Shown: piece after piece, positions 23,395 through 31,326 of the stretch
Numbering within the stretch: the first letter of the stretch is position 1
Layout of the letters: each line of letters starts with the position of its first letter
Assembly: GCA_943735955.1 (NCBI GenBank)
Contig: OX030959.1
Coordinates: 8,616,106-8,680,105 of the forward strand
DNA length: 64,000 nucleotides
DNA from: Piscicola geometra
Taxonomy: Eukaryota > Annelida > Clitellata > Hirudinida > Piscicolidae
Reading direction: 5' to 3'
Translations under genes and position numbers: made by a program
The notes under the pieces: generated by a model
Database searches by the model: none
What the model saw: only the letters and a program-made list of their open reading frames with translations
What the model was told of the DNA's origin: nothing

Positions 23395-23640
23395 TTAGAT
23401 GGTTTTCAAGTTTTCAAGTTTTCAAGATTTTTTAGACGTCGGACTTGCAACTCAAAGGTTGCCTATTCGAATCTGACGTGAACTATCATATTCATAGTGT
23501 ATATGGTTGTAGATAAACTGCAGAAAGAAAAAAGCAGAAAAGTGTTGATGTGCAAAAGGCTGAATTACTTTGCAGTTTAAAGAAAAACGACCATTTATGT
23601 CTAGGGTTAGGGTATTAAATAATAATGCGTATTTATAATG
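23395..23640 (+). mobile_element. SINE family A with a split head
   Basis: CTTAGATGG (A-box end) and GACGTCGGACTTGCAACTC...TTCGAATCTGACGTGAACTATCATATTC match the 49838-50100 copy, but TTTTCAAG repeats (23402-23428) are inserted between them. The body is diverged after 23530. It lies in the upstream region of TBCCD1 and just before the LINE at 23650. Confidence 0.6.
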
Positions 23641-24253
23641 CACTAGTACAACCTGTGTCGTGGTCGAGTGGCCGGCGACTAAACTGACCCCCTCCTCATC
23701 TTGTCACGATGAATGTGACTTTTTGGTGTGGAGGGTATCTGGGTTACCCAACAGCACGAAGATCAAAAACTGATAAAGGGCGGATGAACACATTTTTAGT
23801 GTCAACGAACAACCCAGGAGCAGTGGGGAGGTGTCTTACCTGCACAGGAAAGTAAGACATCCCCGCTCTACCACTAGTCCAGAAAAGCACCTTAGACAAG
23901 TGCTATTACCCCTCCAGTCTCCCAGCCAAGGTTACGGTCCTGCTGCCTTGCAAGTTTGGTTTTGGCTAATTAAAGGCTAAGGGAGTCAACCCTCATTTCA
24001 AATCCGGAGTCGGAGTCCCTAAGGCTCACAAAGTCATTCCGGCAACTCCTGCGACGCTGATGGTTCCAAGATATATCGGCTTTGCCTTTTCCTTAGACTC
24101 ACGATCAAGCGTGGAGAGGAGGGGTCTGCTGCATGGGCTACAACTTACTTTCCATAGTATTTTGCCCAGGCTTACGTCCTGGAGAGGTCACTCCAACTTC
24201 GCTGAAAGCGTTGAAAAAACACGGGAAGTAGCAGTTTACCGTTTATAAGTCAT

Positions 24254-25246
24254 ATGTTTCATATGGCGCTAGGGGTTACTTCCGACGGTGGGAAAGATCG
24301 CCATATCTTATTTACAACTACCGCCCGCCTCAAGCTGGGCAGCCCCCAGTCAAATAGGTGTTGTTCCATCAGAGTTTGCCTGCCCTACTGGGTGCGTTGG
24401 GCTCAGAGTGCTGTAACACTCGACAAGCAGACTTATTATGTACCCGCAAACAAGACTATCAAAAACAAAACAAAAACACATGCCCTAAAACTGGGCACCT
24501 GGAATGTGAGAACACTCACACCAGGGCTATCTCAAGACCTCCAGAGGATCAGTGATGTCCGAAAGACTGCAGTAATCAACGATGAACTCGTGAGATTCCA
24601 GGTTGACATTGCCACACTGCAGGAGACTCGGCTAGCTGATTTTGGGAGTTTTAGAGAAAAAGATTACACATTCTTTTGGCACGAGAAAAGTGTTGAACTT
24701 AACAGAGAATACGGCGTTCGTTTTGCTGTCCGGAATCATCTGCTGGGAAGGATAAAACCTTGCCAAAAAGGAACTAAAAGACTTCTATCACTCCGTCTCC
24801 ACACCACTTATGGGCCAGTCAACCTCATCAGTGCCTGTGCACCAACCCTCAACGCAACGAGTGATTCCAAAGACGACTTCTATGACCAGCTAGATTCGCT
24901 TCTCAACAAAATTCCTAAAGAAGAACAACTAATACTGCTAGGTGACTTTTATGCAAGAGTGGGTGATGATCCTTACTCTTGGTCCCCATGTCTTGGTAAA
25001 TTTGGTGTCGGAAAGATGAACGAAAATGGACAGCGACTCTTGGAGATGTGCTCGTATCACAATCTCAGCATTACCAACATTTTTTTCCAGACGAAACCAC
25101 AACATAAAGTTTCGTGGAGACACCCACGATCTAAACACTGGCACCAGCTCGACCTGATCATCATCCGGCAATCTTTTCTGAAAAGTGTACTACATACTCG
25201 CACCTTGATTGTGATACCGATCATTCTCTGGTCTGTTGCAAACTGA
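24254..25246 (+). pseudogene. LINE APE-type endonuclease domain
   Basis: An endonuclease/exonuclease/phosphatase-fold domain that nicks the target DNA for target-primed reverse transcription. Visible motifs in order: LGTWNVRTL (metal-site Asn) near residue 80, LQETRLADFGS (catalytic Glu), ILLGDFYARVGDDP, and WHQLDLIIIR. The third motif is normally GDFNAR; the Asn is Tyr here, which would hit the active site. The final DH motif (DCDTDHSLV) is present in the DNA near 25207-25233 but in another frame, because of a one-base shift near 25205, so this frame ends early at 25246. The family affiliation is firm; activity is unlikely. Confidence 0.85.
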
Positions 25247-25840
25247 GACTCCAGCCCAAGAAAGTTCACCGGTTCAGGCCTGAAGGAAACCCCCGAATCT
25301 TTGGGAGCAATACAAACCACCCAGACAAAGTGGCACAGTTTAACCAAGATCTCTTGGAACTGTTCCATCTAAAACCTCTTGATGGAACAGCCAATGAACT
25401 TTGGGACCATGTCAGGGAAACGGTTTACAAGGCTGCGTCCAAAGTCTTTGGAAAGAGGCAGAACAAAAACAGCGATTGGTAAGAAGCCCACTCCTTCACA
25501 CTCACCACAGCTATAGAAGAACGCCGCAGAACTCATCTGGAGTACAAGCTACATCCCAGCCAAAAGAGTCTACAGGCGTACAGATCCTCCAAGAGTGCAG
25601 TTCAGAAATTAGCAAAAAAACGCGCTAATGACTACTGGCTTCAGCTCTGCCAAAAGATTCAACAATCATCCGATACTGGAGACATGGAGACATCAAGGGC
25701 ATGTGTGACGGCATTAAAAAAGCCACAGGTCGCACTATGAAGACCATAGCCCCACTTAAGGTGCAATCATAGACGATAAGTGCAAGCAGATAGACCGCTG
25801 GGTAGAAAACTACTCTGACCTATACTCCAAGCAGAATTAC

Positions 25841-27688
25841 GTGAGTGAAGAAGCCTTTGCCGCAGTTGAAACTCTTCCACTCATGATGGAACTAGATGAA
25901 AAGCCCAGTGTTACAGAATTAATGAAGGCTTTTGAAAGTTTGTCTTCAGGGAAAGCTCCAGGGGCTGATGGCATACTACCAGAAGTCATTAAATGCGGAA
26001 GCACAGCCCTCCTAGAACAACTGCACGGTCTCCTCTGCCAATGCTGGGAAGAAGGAACTGTACCTCAGAACATGAGAAACGCAAAAATAATCATTTTATA
26101 CAAGAACAAGGGCGAGAGAAGTGATTGCAACAACTACAGAGGAATATCTCTCCTCAGTGTCGTGGGCAAAGTGTTCGCACGTGTAGTCCTAAAAAGACTA
26201 CAGAAGCTTGCTGATAGGGTGTATCCAGAATCACAAGCTGGGTTTCGCGCAGAAAGGTCAACCATAGATATGATCTTCACACTCAGACAACTGCAAGAAA
26301 AAGGCAGAAAACAACACAAACCCCTTTTCTTAGCTTTCATAGACCTGACCAAAGCGTTTGATCTTGTCAGTAGGGATGGACTCTTCGAAATTCTGGCAAA
26401 GATTGGCTGCCCAGCAAAGCTCCTGAGCGTGATAAAGTCGTTTCATGACAATATGAAAAGCACTGTGCAGTACGATGGGTCGACATCAAGTGTTTTTGAA
26501 ATCCGCAGTGGCGTCAAACAAGGATGTGTTCTCGCTCCCACTCTCTTCGGCATCTTCTTCGCTGTTATGCTGAAACGTGCCTTTGGAGCATCAACAGAAG
26601 GCGTATATCTTCGTTCCCGATCAGATGGCAGTCTTTTCAACCTGGCTCGTCTGAAGGCAAAAAGCAAAATACGAAAAGTGACGATAAGAGACATGCTGTT
26701 TGCGGATGATGCAGCACTGGTCACCCACACTGAAACAGAACTGCAAAGACTGCTCAACAGGTTTTCCAAGGCATGCGATGAGTTTAACCTACAAATCAGC
26801 TTCAAGAAAACACAGGTGATGGCACAGCACGCAGAACGACCTCACATCACTATCAAAAACTATGCTCTGGAAGTCGTCAGCCAGTTTACCTACCTTGGTT
26901 CGACAATCACTGATGACTTTTCACTAGTTGCAGAACTGAACCAGAGGATCGGCAAAGCTTCGACAACCTTTGCCAGGCTGTCACCAAGAGTTTGGAGCAA
27001 CAAGATGCTGACAATAAAGACAAAGACAGCTGTGTACAAGGCATGTGTTCTGAGCACTCTTCTTTACGCCAGTGAATCCTGGACACTATACGCATACCAG
27101 GAAAAAAGATTGAGCGCTTTCCACATGCGGTGTCTTCGACGCATGCTCGGAATCTCATGGCAAGATCGCGTCACAAACAACGAGGTGTTGGCGAGGGCAG
27201 CCATTTCAAGCATGACCACTCTTCTTCGTCAAAGACGTCTCCGATGGTTAGGACATGTACGTCGGATGGATGATGGCCGACTTCCCAAAGACGTGCTATT
27301 CGGCGAGCTTGCCTCAGGTTGGAGAGCAACTGGCAGGCTATACCTTCGCTACAAGGACGTCTGCAAGCGCGATCTAAAATCTACAGAGATCGACGTCAGC
27401 ACCTGGGAATCGCTTGCTGAAGATAAAAGCAGATGGACGCAAGCCGTGCGCATGGGACTAGAAGCGGTGGAAGCAGGGATTCGTCGGCTTGCCAGTGAAA
27501 AGCGCTCCCGTAGAAAAGAAAAACAGCAGCGATCTGCGACCAGCAGCCACCAACAATCAGCAGCGAGCAACAACAAGAGGCGAGCAACAACCAACAGCCA
27601 ACAAAAACCAGCTGCGAACAACAATCAGAAGAGAACAACAACCATCAAAGAACAACAACCATCAGAGAACAACAACCAGCAGCGATAA
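25841..27688 (+). CDS. LINE reverse transcriptase ORF with Gln/Asn-rich tail
   Basis: A 615-residue open frame. Fingers begin SGKAPGADGILPE (near residue 38), then NNYRGISLLSVVGKVFARVV, motif A LAFIDLTKAFD (near 167), SGVKQGCVLAPTLFGIFFAV, and the catalytic LFADDAALV (near 288). It is followed by a thumb and the RRLRWLGHVRRM region typical of RTE-like proteins. The last ~75 residues are Gln/Asn/Ser/Thr-rich, coming from CAACAA/CAGC simple repeat before the stop at 27688. It is in the same frame as the endonuclease ORF, so once one polyprotein, now separated by a frameshift and stops. The listed first codon is only the first in-frame Met. Confidence 0.9.
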   Translation: MSEEAFAAVETLPLMMELDEKPSVTELMKAFESLSSGKAPGADGILPEVIKCGSTALLEQLHGLLCQCWEEGTVPQNMRNAKIIILYKNKGERSDCNNYRGISLLSVVGKVFARVVLKRLQKLADRVYPESQAGFRAERSTIDMIFTLRQLQEKGRKQHKPLFLAFIDLTKAFDLVSRDGLFEILAKIGCPAKLLSVIKSFHDNMKSTVQYDGSTSSVFEIRSGVKQGCVLAPTLFGIFFAVMLKRAFGASTEGVYLRSRSDGSLFNLARLKAKSKIRKVTIRDMLFADDAALVTHTETELQRLLNRFSKACDEFNLQISFKKTQVMAQHAERPHITIKNYALEVVSQFTYLGSTITDDFSLVAELNQRIGKASTTFARLSPRVWSNKMLTIKTKTAVYKACVLSTLLYASESWTLYAYQEKRLSAFHMRCLRRMLGISWQDRVTNNEVLARAAISSMTTLLRQRRLRWLGHVRRMDDGRLPKDVLFGELASGWRATGRLYLRYKDVCKRDLKSTEIDVSTWESLAEDKSRWTQAVRMGLEAVEAGIRRLASEKRSRRKEKQQRSATSSHQQSAASNNKRRATTNSQQKPAANNNQKRTTTIKEQQPSENNNQQR

Positions 27689-27747
27689 AAAAGTTATCCC
27701 TCGGCGCAAGTCCATTGTCTACCTAAGACTGAAGGACGCCAACAACA

Positions 27748-27906
27748 TAATGCGCCAAAGCACGCAACTGAGGCGCCACTCACACGACATAAGTCGTGAA
27801 ACACCGCATCATATACACTAGGTATATTATAACTCACGGTTGGCTGAACAGGGATTCTAACTGGCGACCTTTAAGTTGCAGGTCCATCTAAGCCAACACG
27901 CTCGCC
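27748..27906 (-). mobile_element. tRNA-derived SINE (family A)
   Basis: Minus-strand copy matching 16311-16485 and 53252-53413. The head (GGCGAGCGTGTTGGCTTAGATGG) has lost about 12 bases after the A box, and the B box reads AGTTAGAATCC. It directly follows the LINE 3' end. Confidence 0.8.
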
Positions 27907-28169
27907 AATATATTCATTTATTTATTATTTATTAGGGTAAGGGTATTAATAATACTATTATACTTTTATTTTCAAAAAAATCTCATTTTATAAAGAAATA
28001 TGATTTACATTCTAATCCGAAAAATCACTGACATTTTGTAAAAAAACTTCCAAATAGGATTCAACAACATTCTCACAATTTATTTTTGAATTAATTAATC
28101 CAAGCCAAATCTTCTCGTTCTTTTGACTTATATATAGTGTTTTTCAAAGAATGGATATCTAGAATTCCA

Positions 28170-28570
28170 CATGCTTGTATATTCGAACAATTAGTCTTAT
28201 GTCACCCATAAATCAATTAACCACGATATCTAATAGATATCTAATAGACATGAGAATCGAACCAAAACTTAATAATTCGAGTTCGATTGAGAATATACAG
28301 ATACTTACTTTTGACAATAACATTTTTTAAAACAAATTTTTAAAAAAATAGAGTTTGCTTAAAAAAAGTTTTGTTAAATATCATCATTGAACGTATCCAA
28401 ATTTATTTAAATTTCAAATACATGATTGTTGTTCCAGATGCTTGTATATCTTATTCGAATAATTATTCTGATGACACCCATAAATCAATCAACCATGATA
28501 ACTAATAGATATTTAATAGAGAATCGAATCCGAACTTAATAGTTCGATTGAGAATACAGATATATCAGAT
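28170..28570. repeat. Diverged direct repeat, ~135-bp arms
   Basis: The block starting ATGCTTGTATAT and containing CACCCATAAATCAAT, CTAATAGATAT and GTTCGATTGAGAATA occurs at about 28171-28305 and 28439-28565, spaced ~265 bp. It is non-coding, AT-rich sequence between LINE/SINE debris and the TIR nest. Confidence 0.7.
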
Positions 28571-28585
28571 AAACTACATAAATAA

Positions 28586-28794
28586 ATAAAAATTTCGGTT
28601 TTTCGGTAATTATGAGATCCATTTCGGCCGAAAAGGAAATTGAGCCGAAACTAAAATATTATCTTCGGGCGAAACCGAAAAATTGCCGAAATTGTAAAAT
28701 TAGATTCGGCCGAAACCGAAAAATTGCCGAAACTAAGAAAATTGACAATTTCGGCGCCGAAACCGAAACCGAACCGAGTTTCGGTCGGTCTCTA
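28586..28794. mobile_element. hAT-like terminus with CCGAAA motif array
   Basis: Repeated GCCGAAACCGAAA motifs end in TTTCGGTCGGTCTCTA. This resembles the ending of the 21748-22329 element (GTCCGACCTCTA) in design: reiterated GC-rich subterminal motifs plus a TAGAG-type terminus. Only this right end is recognisable; the next base starts the TIR of the 28795 element. Confidence 0.5.
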
Positions 28795-28893
28795 GGTTGT
28801 AGGTTAACTGCACACAAAAGAAAGCACACTGTATGTGTTAAATGCACTTTGATTTTGCACGTTATATTCTGCGGATTGATGGGGTAAAAAGTA

Positions 28894-29085
28894 GGTTGTA
28901 GGTTAACTGCGCCCGCGCTGCATGTGTTAAATGCACCTTTGTTTTTGCGCGTTTCTTCTTTTTTTACAGAAAAAACGTTAATTTAGGGTTAAGGTCAGGT
29001 TTAGAAAAATTGCATTTTAAGAAAAAACGCGCAAAAACAAAGGTGCATTTAACACATGCAGCGCGGGTGCAGTTAACCTACAACC
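28894..29085. mobile_element. Mutator-type MITE (192 bp), nested
   Basis: TIRs GGTTGTAGGTTAACTGC / GCAGTTAACCTACAACC, extending inward ~70 bp through GTGTTAAATGCACCTTTG. Flanks TAAAAAGTA (28885-28893) and TAAAAAGCA (29086-29094) form a 9-bp target duplication with one mismatch. The core contains TTAGGGTTAAGGT. It has no coding capacity. Confidence 0.85.
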
Positions 29086-29224
29086 TAAAAAGCAGAAAGA
29101 TTTGAAAAAAGTAAAGTATTATAATTTTTTTAATTATTTGCAGAAACCTATAAAAATATTTTTTTTATTCTAAAATTATTTTTAAAATTTATAAAAATTT
29201 GGAAAAAGGGAAAAAAAGTTACAA

Positions 29225-29427
29225 CATAAAAATTTATTTAACTGATTTTAAAACATACAAATTTATTTAACTGATTTTAAAACATAACAATTTATTTAAC
29301 TGATTTTAAAACATAACAATTTATTTAACTGATTTTAAAACATAACAATTTATTTAACTGATTTTAAAACATAACCATTTATTTAACTGATTTTAAAACA
29401 CAACAATTTATTTAACCGATTTAAGAT
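29225..29427. repeat. 29-bp tandem repeat, seven copies
   Basis: Unit CATAACAATTTATTTAACTG followed by ATTTTAAAA, starts at 29225, 29254, 29283, 29312, 29341, 29370 and 29399, with very little divergence. Confidence 0.95.
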
Positions 29428-29827
29428 TACTATTTAAATATATAAAAAAACAACTATTTATTTCAGTCAAATTATAACAATCAAAGCAGCTTGGAATCAG
29501 GAAGTGACACTGGTGGATTCTTTCGTCTATTTGGGTGGTGTTTATGAGGTGGGAGTTATTCAAGTTAGAGTTGAAATCACATACTAAATCAATCAATCAA
29601 TCACAGGCATTTGTTGGTATGGAACAGCCACAAAAAAATACCTCACAAATATCAATTTGGAAGAGGCAGGAAGTGACATTGACGATTGATTCCTGTGTCT
29701 TGTTGGGTGGTGTTTGAGAGGTGGTTGTTCTAGGAACATCTGTTGCTTGGTTGACTTCATTAGCACCGGAGCTGACAAGCGTCTGGTAGAGACGAGAAGG
29801 GGCAGAAGACGAATTAGACTCGATGTC

Positions 29828-30274
29828 TCACAGAACATGCGGTTGCATACGAACGTAATTCTTAATAATTGAGTATTTTGCATTGCCGTGAGGGAATTGA
29901 GCAGCAATCAATTCGTTTCCTTTATATTCGATGACGACAGAATTTGGCTCATCTGGACGAGTGTATGCTGTACGAATGAAGTCGCCTGACGTGGTGTTAG
30001 GACCAACAAACACTTTAAAGTATGTTTTGCTGATTATTCTTTCTCCATACTTTCGGCTCCCATACTGCCGCCATCTATAACCATCTGCCCTCCACTCACT
30101 TTTAATCGAATCTTTTTCCCAAACATATAGAAAAGTTGTTCTACCTTTTGAAAGATGTAAAGGAACAGAACAAGCTGGAAGATTCTCAAATAAATCATTA
30201 ATAGCGGCAATGTTGTACATTCTATAACGAAAATGAGACGAAAATACTAAAAGTGAAAGACAATAAAAGTACAT
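29828..30274 (-). CDS. Small protein with WRKY/CG-1-like DNA-binding signature
   Basis: A 148-residue frame inside the TIR element. From about residue 18 it has an N-terminal helix-like part (NIAAINDLFENLPACS), an LYVW strand, then ADGYRWRQYGSRK, a basic linker, KTYFKVF, and later FIRTAYTRPDEPNSVVIEYK and FPHGN. The D-G-Y-R-W-R-x-Y-G-x-K core and the spacing to Y[FY]K and to V..EYKG resemble the WRKY-GCM1 and CG-1 (CAMTA) DNA-binding folds. The Cys and His zinc ligands of plant WRKY are absent. The likely start is Met30274 or the internal Met near residue 19. After the TGA at 29828 the same frame stays open about 75 more codons (Ser/Thr-rich), so the stop may be a mutation. Function unproven. 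Confidence 0.55.
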   Translation of the reverse strand: MYFYCLSLLVFSSHFRYRMYNIAAINDLFENLPACSVPLHLSKGRTTFLYVWEKDSIKSEWRADGYRWRQYGSRKYGERIISKTYFKVFVGPNTTSGDFIRTAYTRPDEPNSVVIEYKGNELIAAQFPHGNAKYSIIKNYVRMQPHVL

Positions 30275-30639
30275 AAACTGAGTTTTTATATTTAGGTTTT
30301 ACTTCAGACATTAGGAATTTTATATTTCAAAAATATCAATATCAATAAAATAAAATATCAATTTTTAAAAGGTAAAAATAAAATGGCTAAAATGCAGATC
30401 ATGTGCAAAAGAAAATGTGCATTTAATACATGCAGCGCGCTTTCTTTCGTGTGCAGTTTATCTACAACCCAAAGCCTAGGATTTGAATGTATAAAATGTT
30501 TCACTAATTACTCAATTATTTTAATTTTTGAAGGATAATATATATAAAATTTTTCTATGATTACTTCTATTCTCAATCTTCAAATAAATACATAAATTTT
30601 ATTTTCAAAATTTTATTATTTAAGAAAGTAGAAAACTTT

Positions 30640-30885
30640 GGTTATAGGTGAACTGCACACAAAAAAAAGCACACTGCATGTGTTAAATGCACATTTGATT
30701 TTGCACATTTCTTCTTGAAATGCGATTTTTCTGAAAACCCTAACCCTAATGATTAGGGCCTAATCCTAACCCTAACCTTAACCCTAAATTAACGTTTTTT
30801 CTGTAAAAAAGAAGAAATGTGCAAAATCAAATGTGCATTTAACACATGCAGTGTGCTTTCTTTTGTGTGCAGTTAACCTACAACC
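30640..30885. mobile_element. Mutator-type MITE (246 bp) with perfect 9-bp target duplication
   Basis: The left end GGTTATAGGTGAACTGCACA at 30640 and right end TGTGCAGTTAACCTACAACC ending at 30885 are inverted repeats about 80 bp long. Flanks are identical: GAAAACTTT at 30631-30639 and 30886-30894. The centre contains telomere-like CCCTAACCCTAA on both sides of a short palindrome. It has the same TIR family as 28795-30469 and 28894-29085. Confidence 0.92.
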
Positions 30886-31187
30886 GAAAACTTTGGAAGA
30901 TTAAATTCTCTATACAAACTCATTTGATTGATGGAATGATTGATTGATTGAGTCAAGCTCATGAATATCTGAATGCCGTCGCATATTTCATGTGTAGCCA
31001 AATAATAGACGATTAGTTCAAACTCTTAGCTTACATAATTGTAACATGTAAACCAACTGATATAAATGATATTGATAATTCTTCATTAATAGTGTCATAT
31101 GCATTTTGAAAATAATTAGTTAACATTCTGCCTATCTTCATCTTTTGAGCTCACAAGATCTGGTATTCAATGTACATATTTGAAATG

Positions 31188-31195
31188 TATAAAAG
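31188..31195 (+). promoter_or_regulatory. Possible TATA box of the UGT gene
   Basis: TATAAAAG 132 bases before the UGT start codon, with no ATG-initiated frame of note between. Only sequence and spacing support it. Confidence 0.35.
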
Positions 31196-31326
31196 TTAAG
31201 ACCTTCTATAAATGACTTTTGAATAGAACAATGCATTTAAATCATGAGCTTCTTTCATAAATATCTTTGAAACAACCACACCATTAAGCTTTCGATGTTC
31301 AAGAAGCTCCATTTGCAATCGCAAAG

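Larger units (their letters stand above)
23650..27740 (+). mobile_element. RTE-like LINE with endonuclease and reverse transcriptase
   Basis: A ~600-bp GC-richer leader (23650-24250) is followed by an APE-type endonuclease frame (24254-25246), a broken linker, and a long reverse-transcriptase frame (25841-27688). The arrangement is that of a single-ORF RTE/BovB-like element; proteins of this kind are often annotated as 'craniofacial development protein 2-like'. The reading frame is lost by a one-base shift near 25205 and a stop near 25482, so it is not intact. The 5' boundary is estimated; the 3' end runs into a SINE at 27748. A related minus-strand fragment lies at 61205-62659. Confidence 0.88.
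28795..30469 (-). mobile_element. Mutator-like TIR element carrying a WRKY/CG-1-like ORF
   Basis: The left end GGTTGTAGGTTAACTGCACA (28795) and right end (30469, read inward GGTTGTAGATAAACTGCACA) are inverted repeats followed on both sides by AAAGAAAGC and a GTTAAATGCAC-type block. The same TIR family bounds two MITEs with 9-bp duplications in this window, which points to the Mutator superfamily. A MITE (28894-29085) and a 29-bp tandem array (29225-29427) sit inside. No transposase is visible; the only sizeable frame is the WRKY/CG-1-like one. Flanks (CGGTCTCTA vs CAAAGCCTA) do not form a clean 9-bp duplication, so old age or a rearranged end is likely. Confidence 0.6.
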
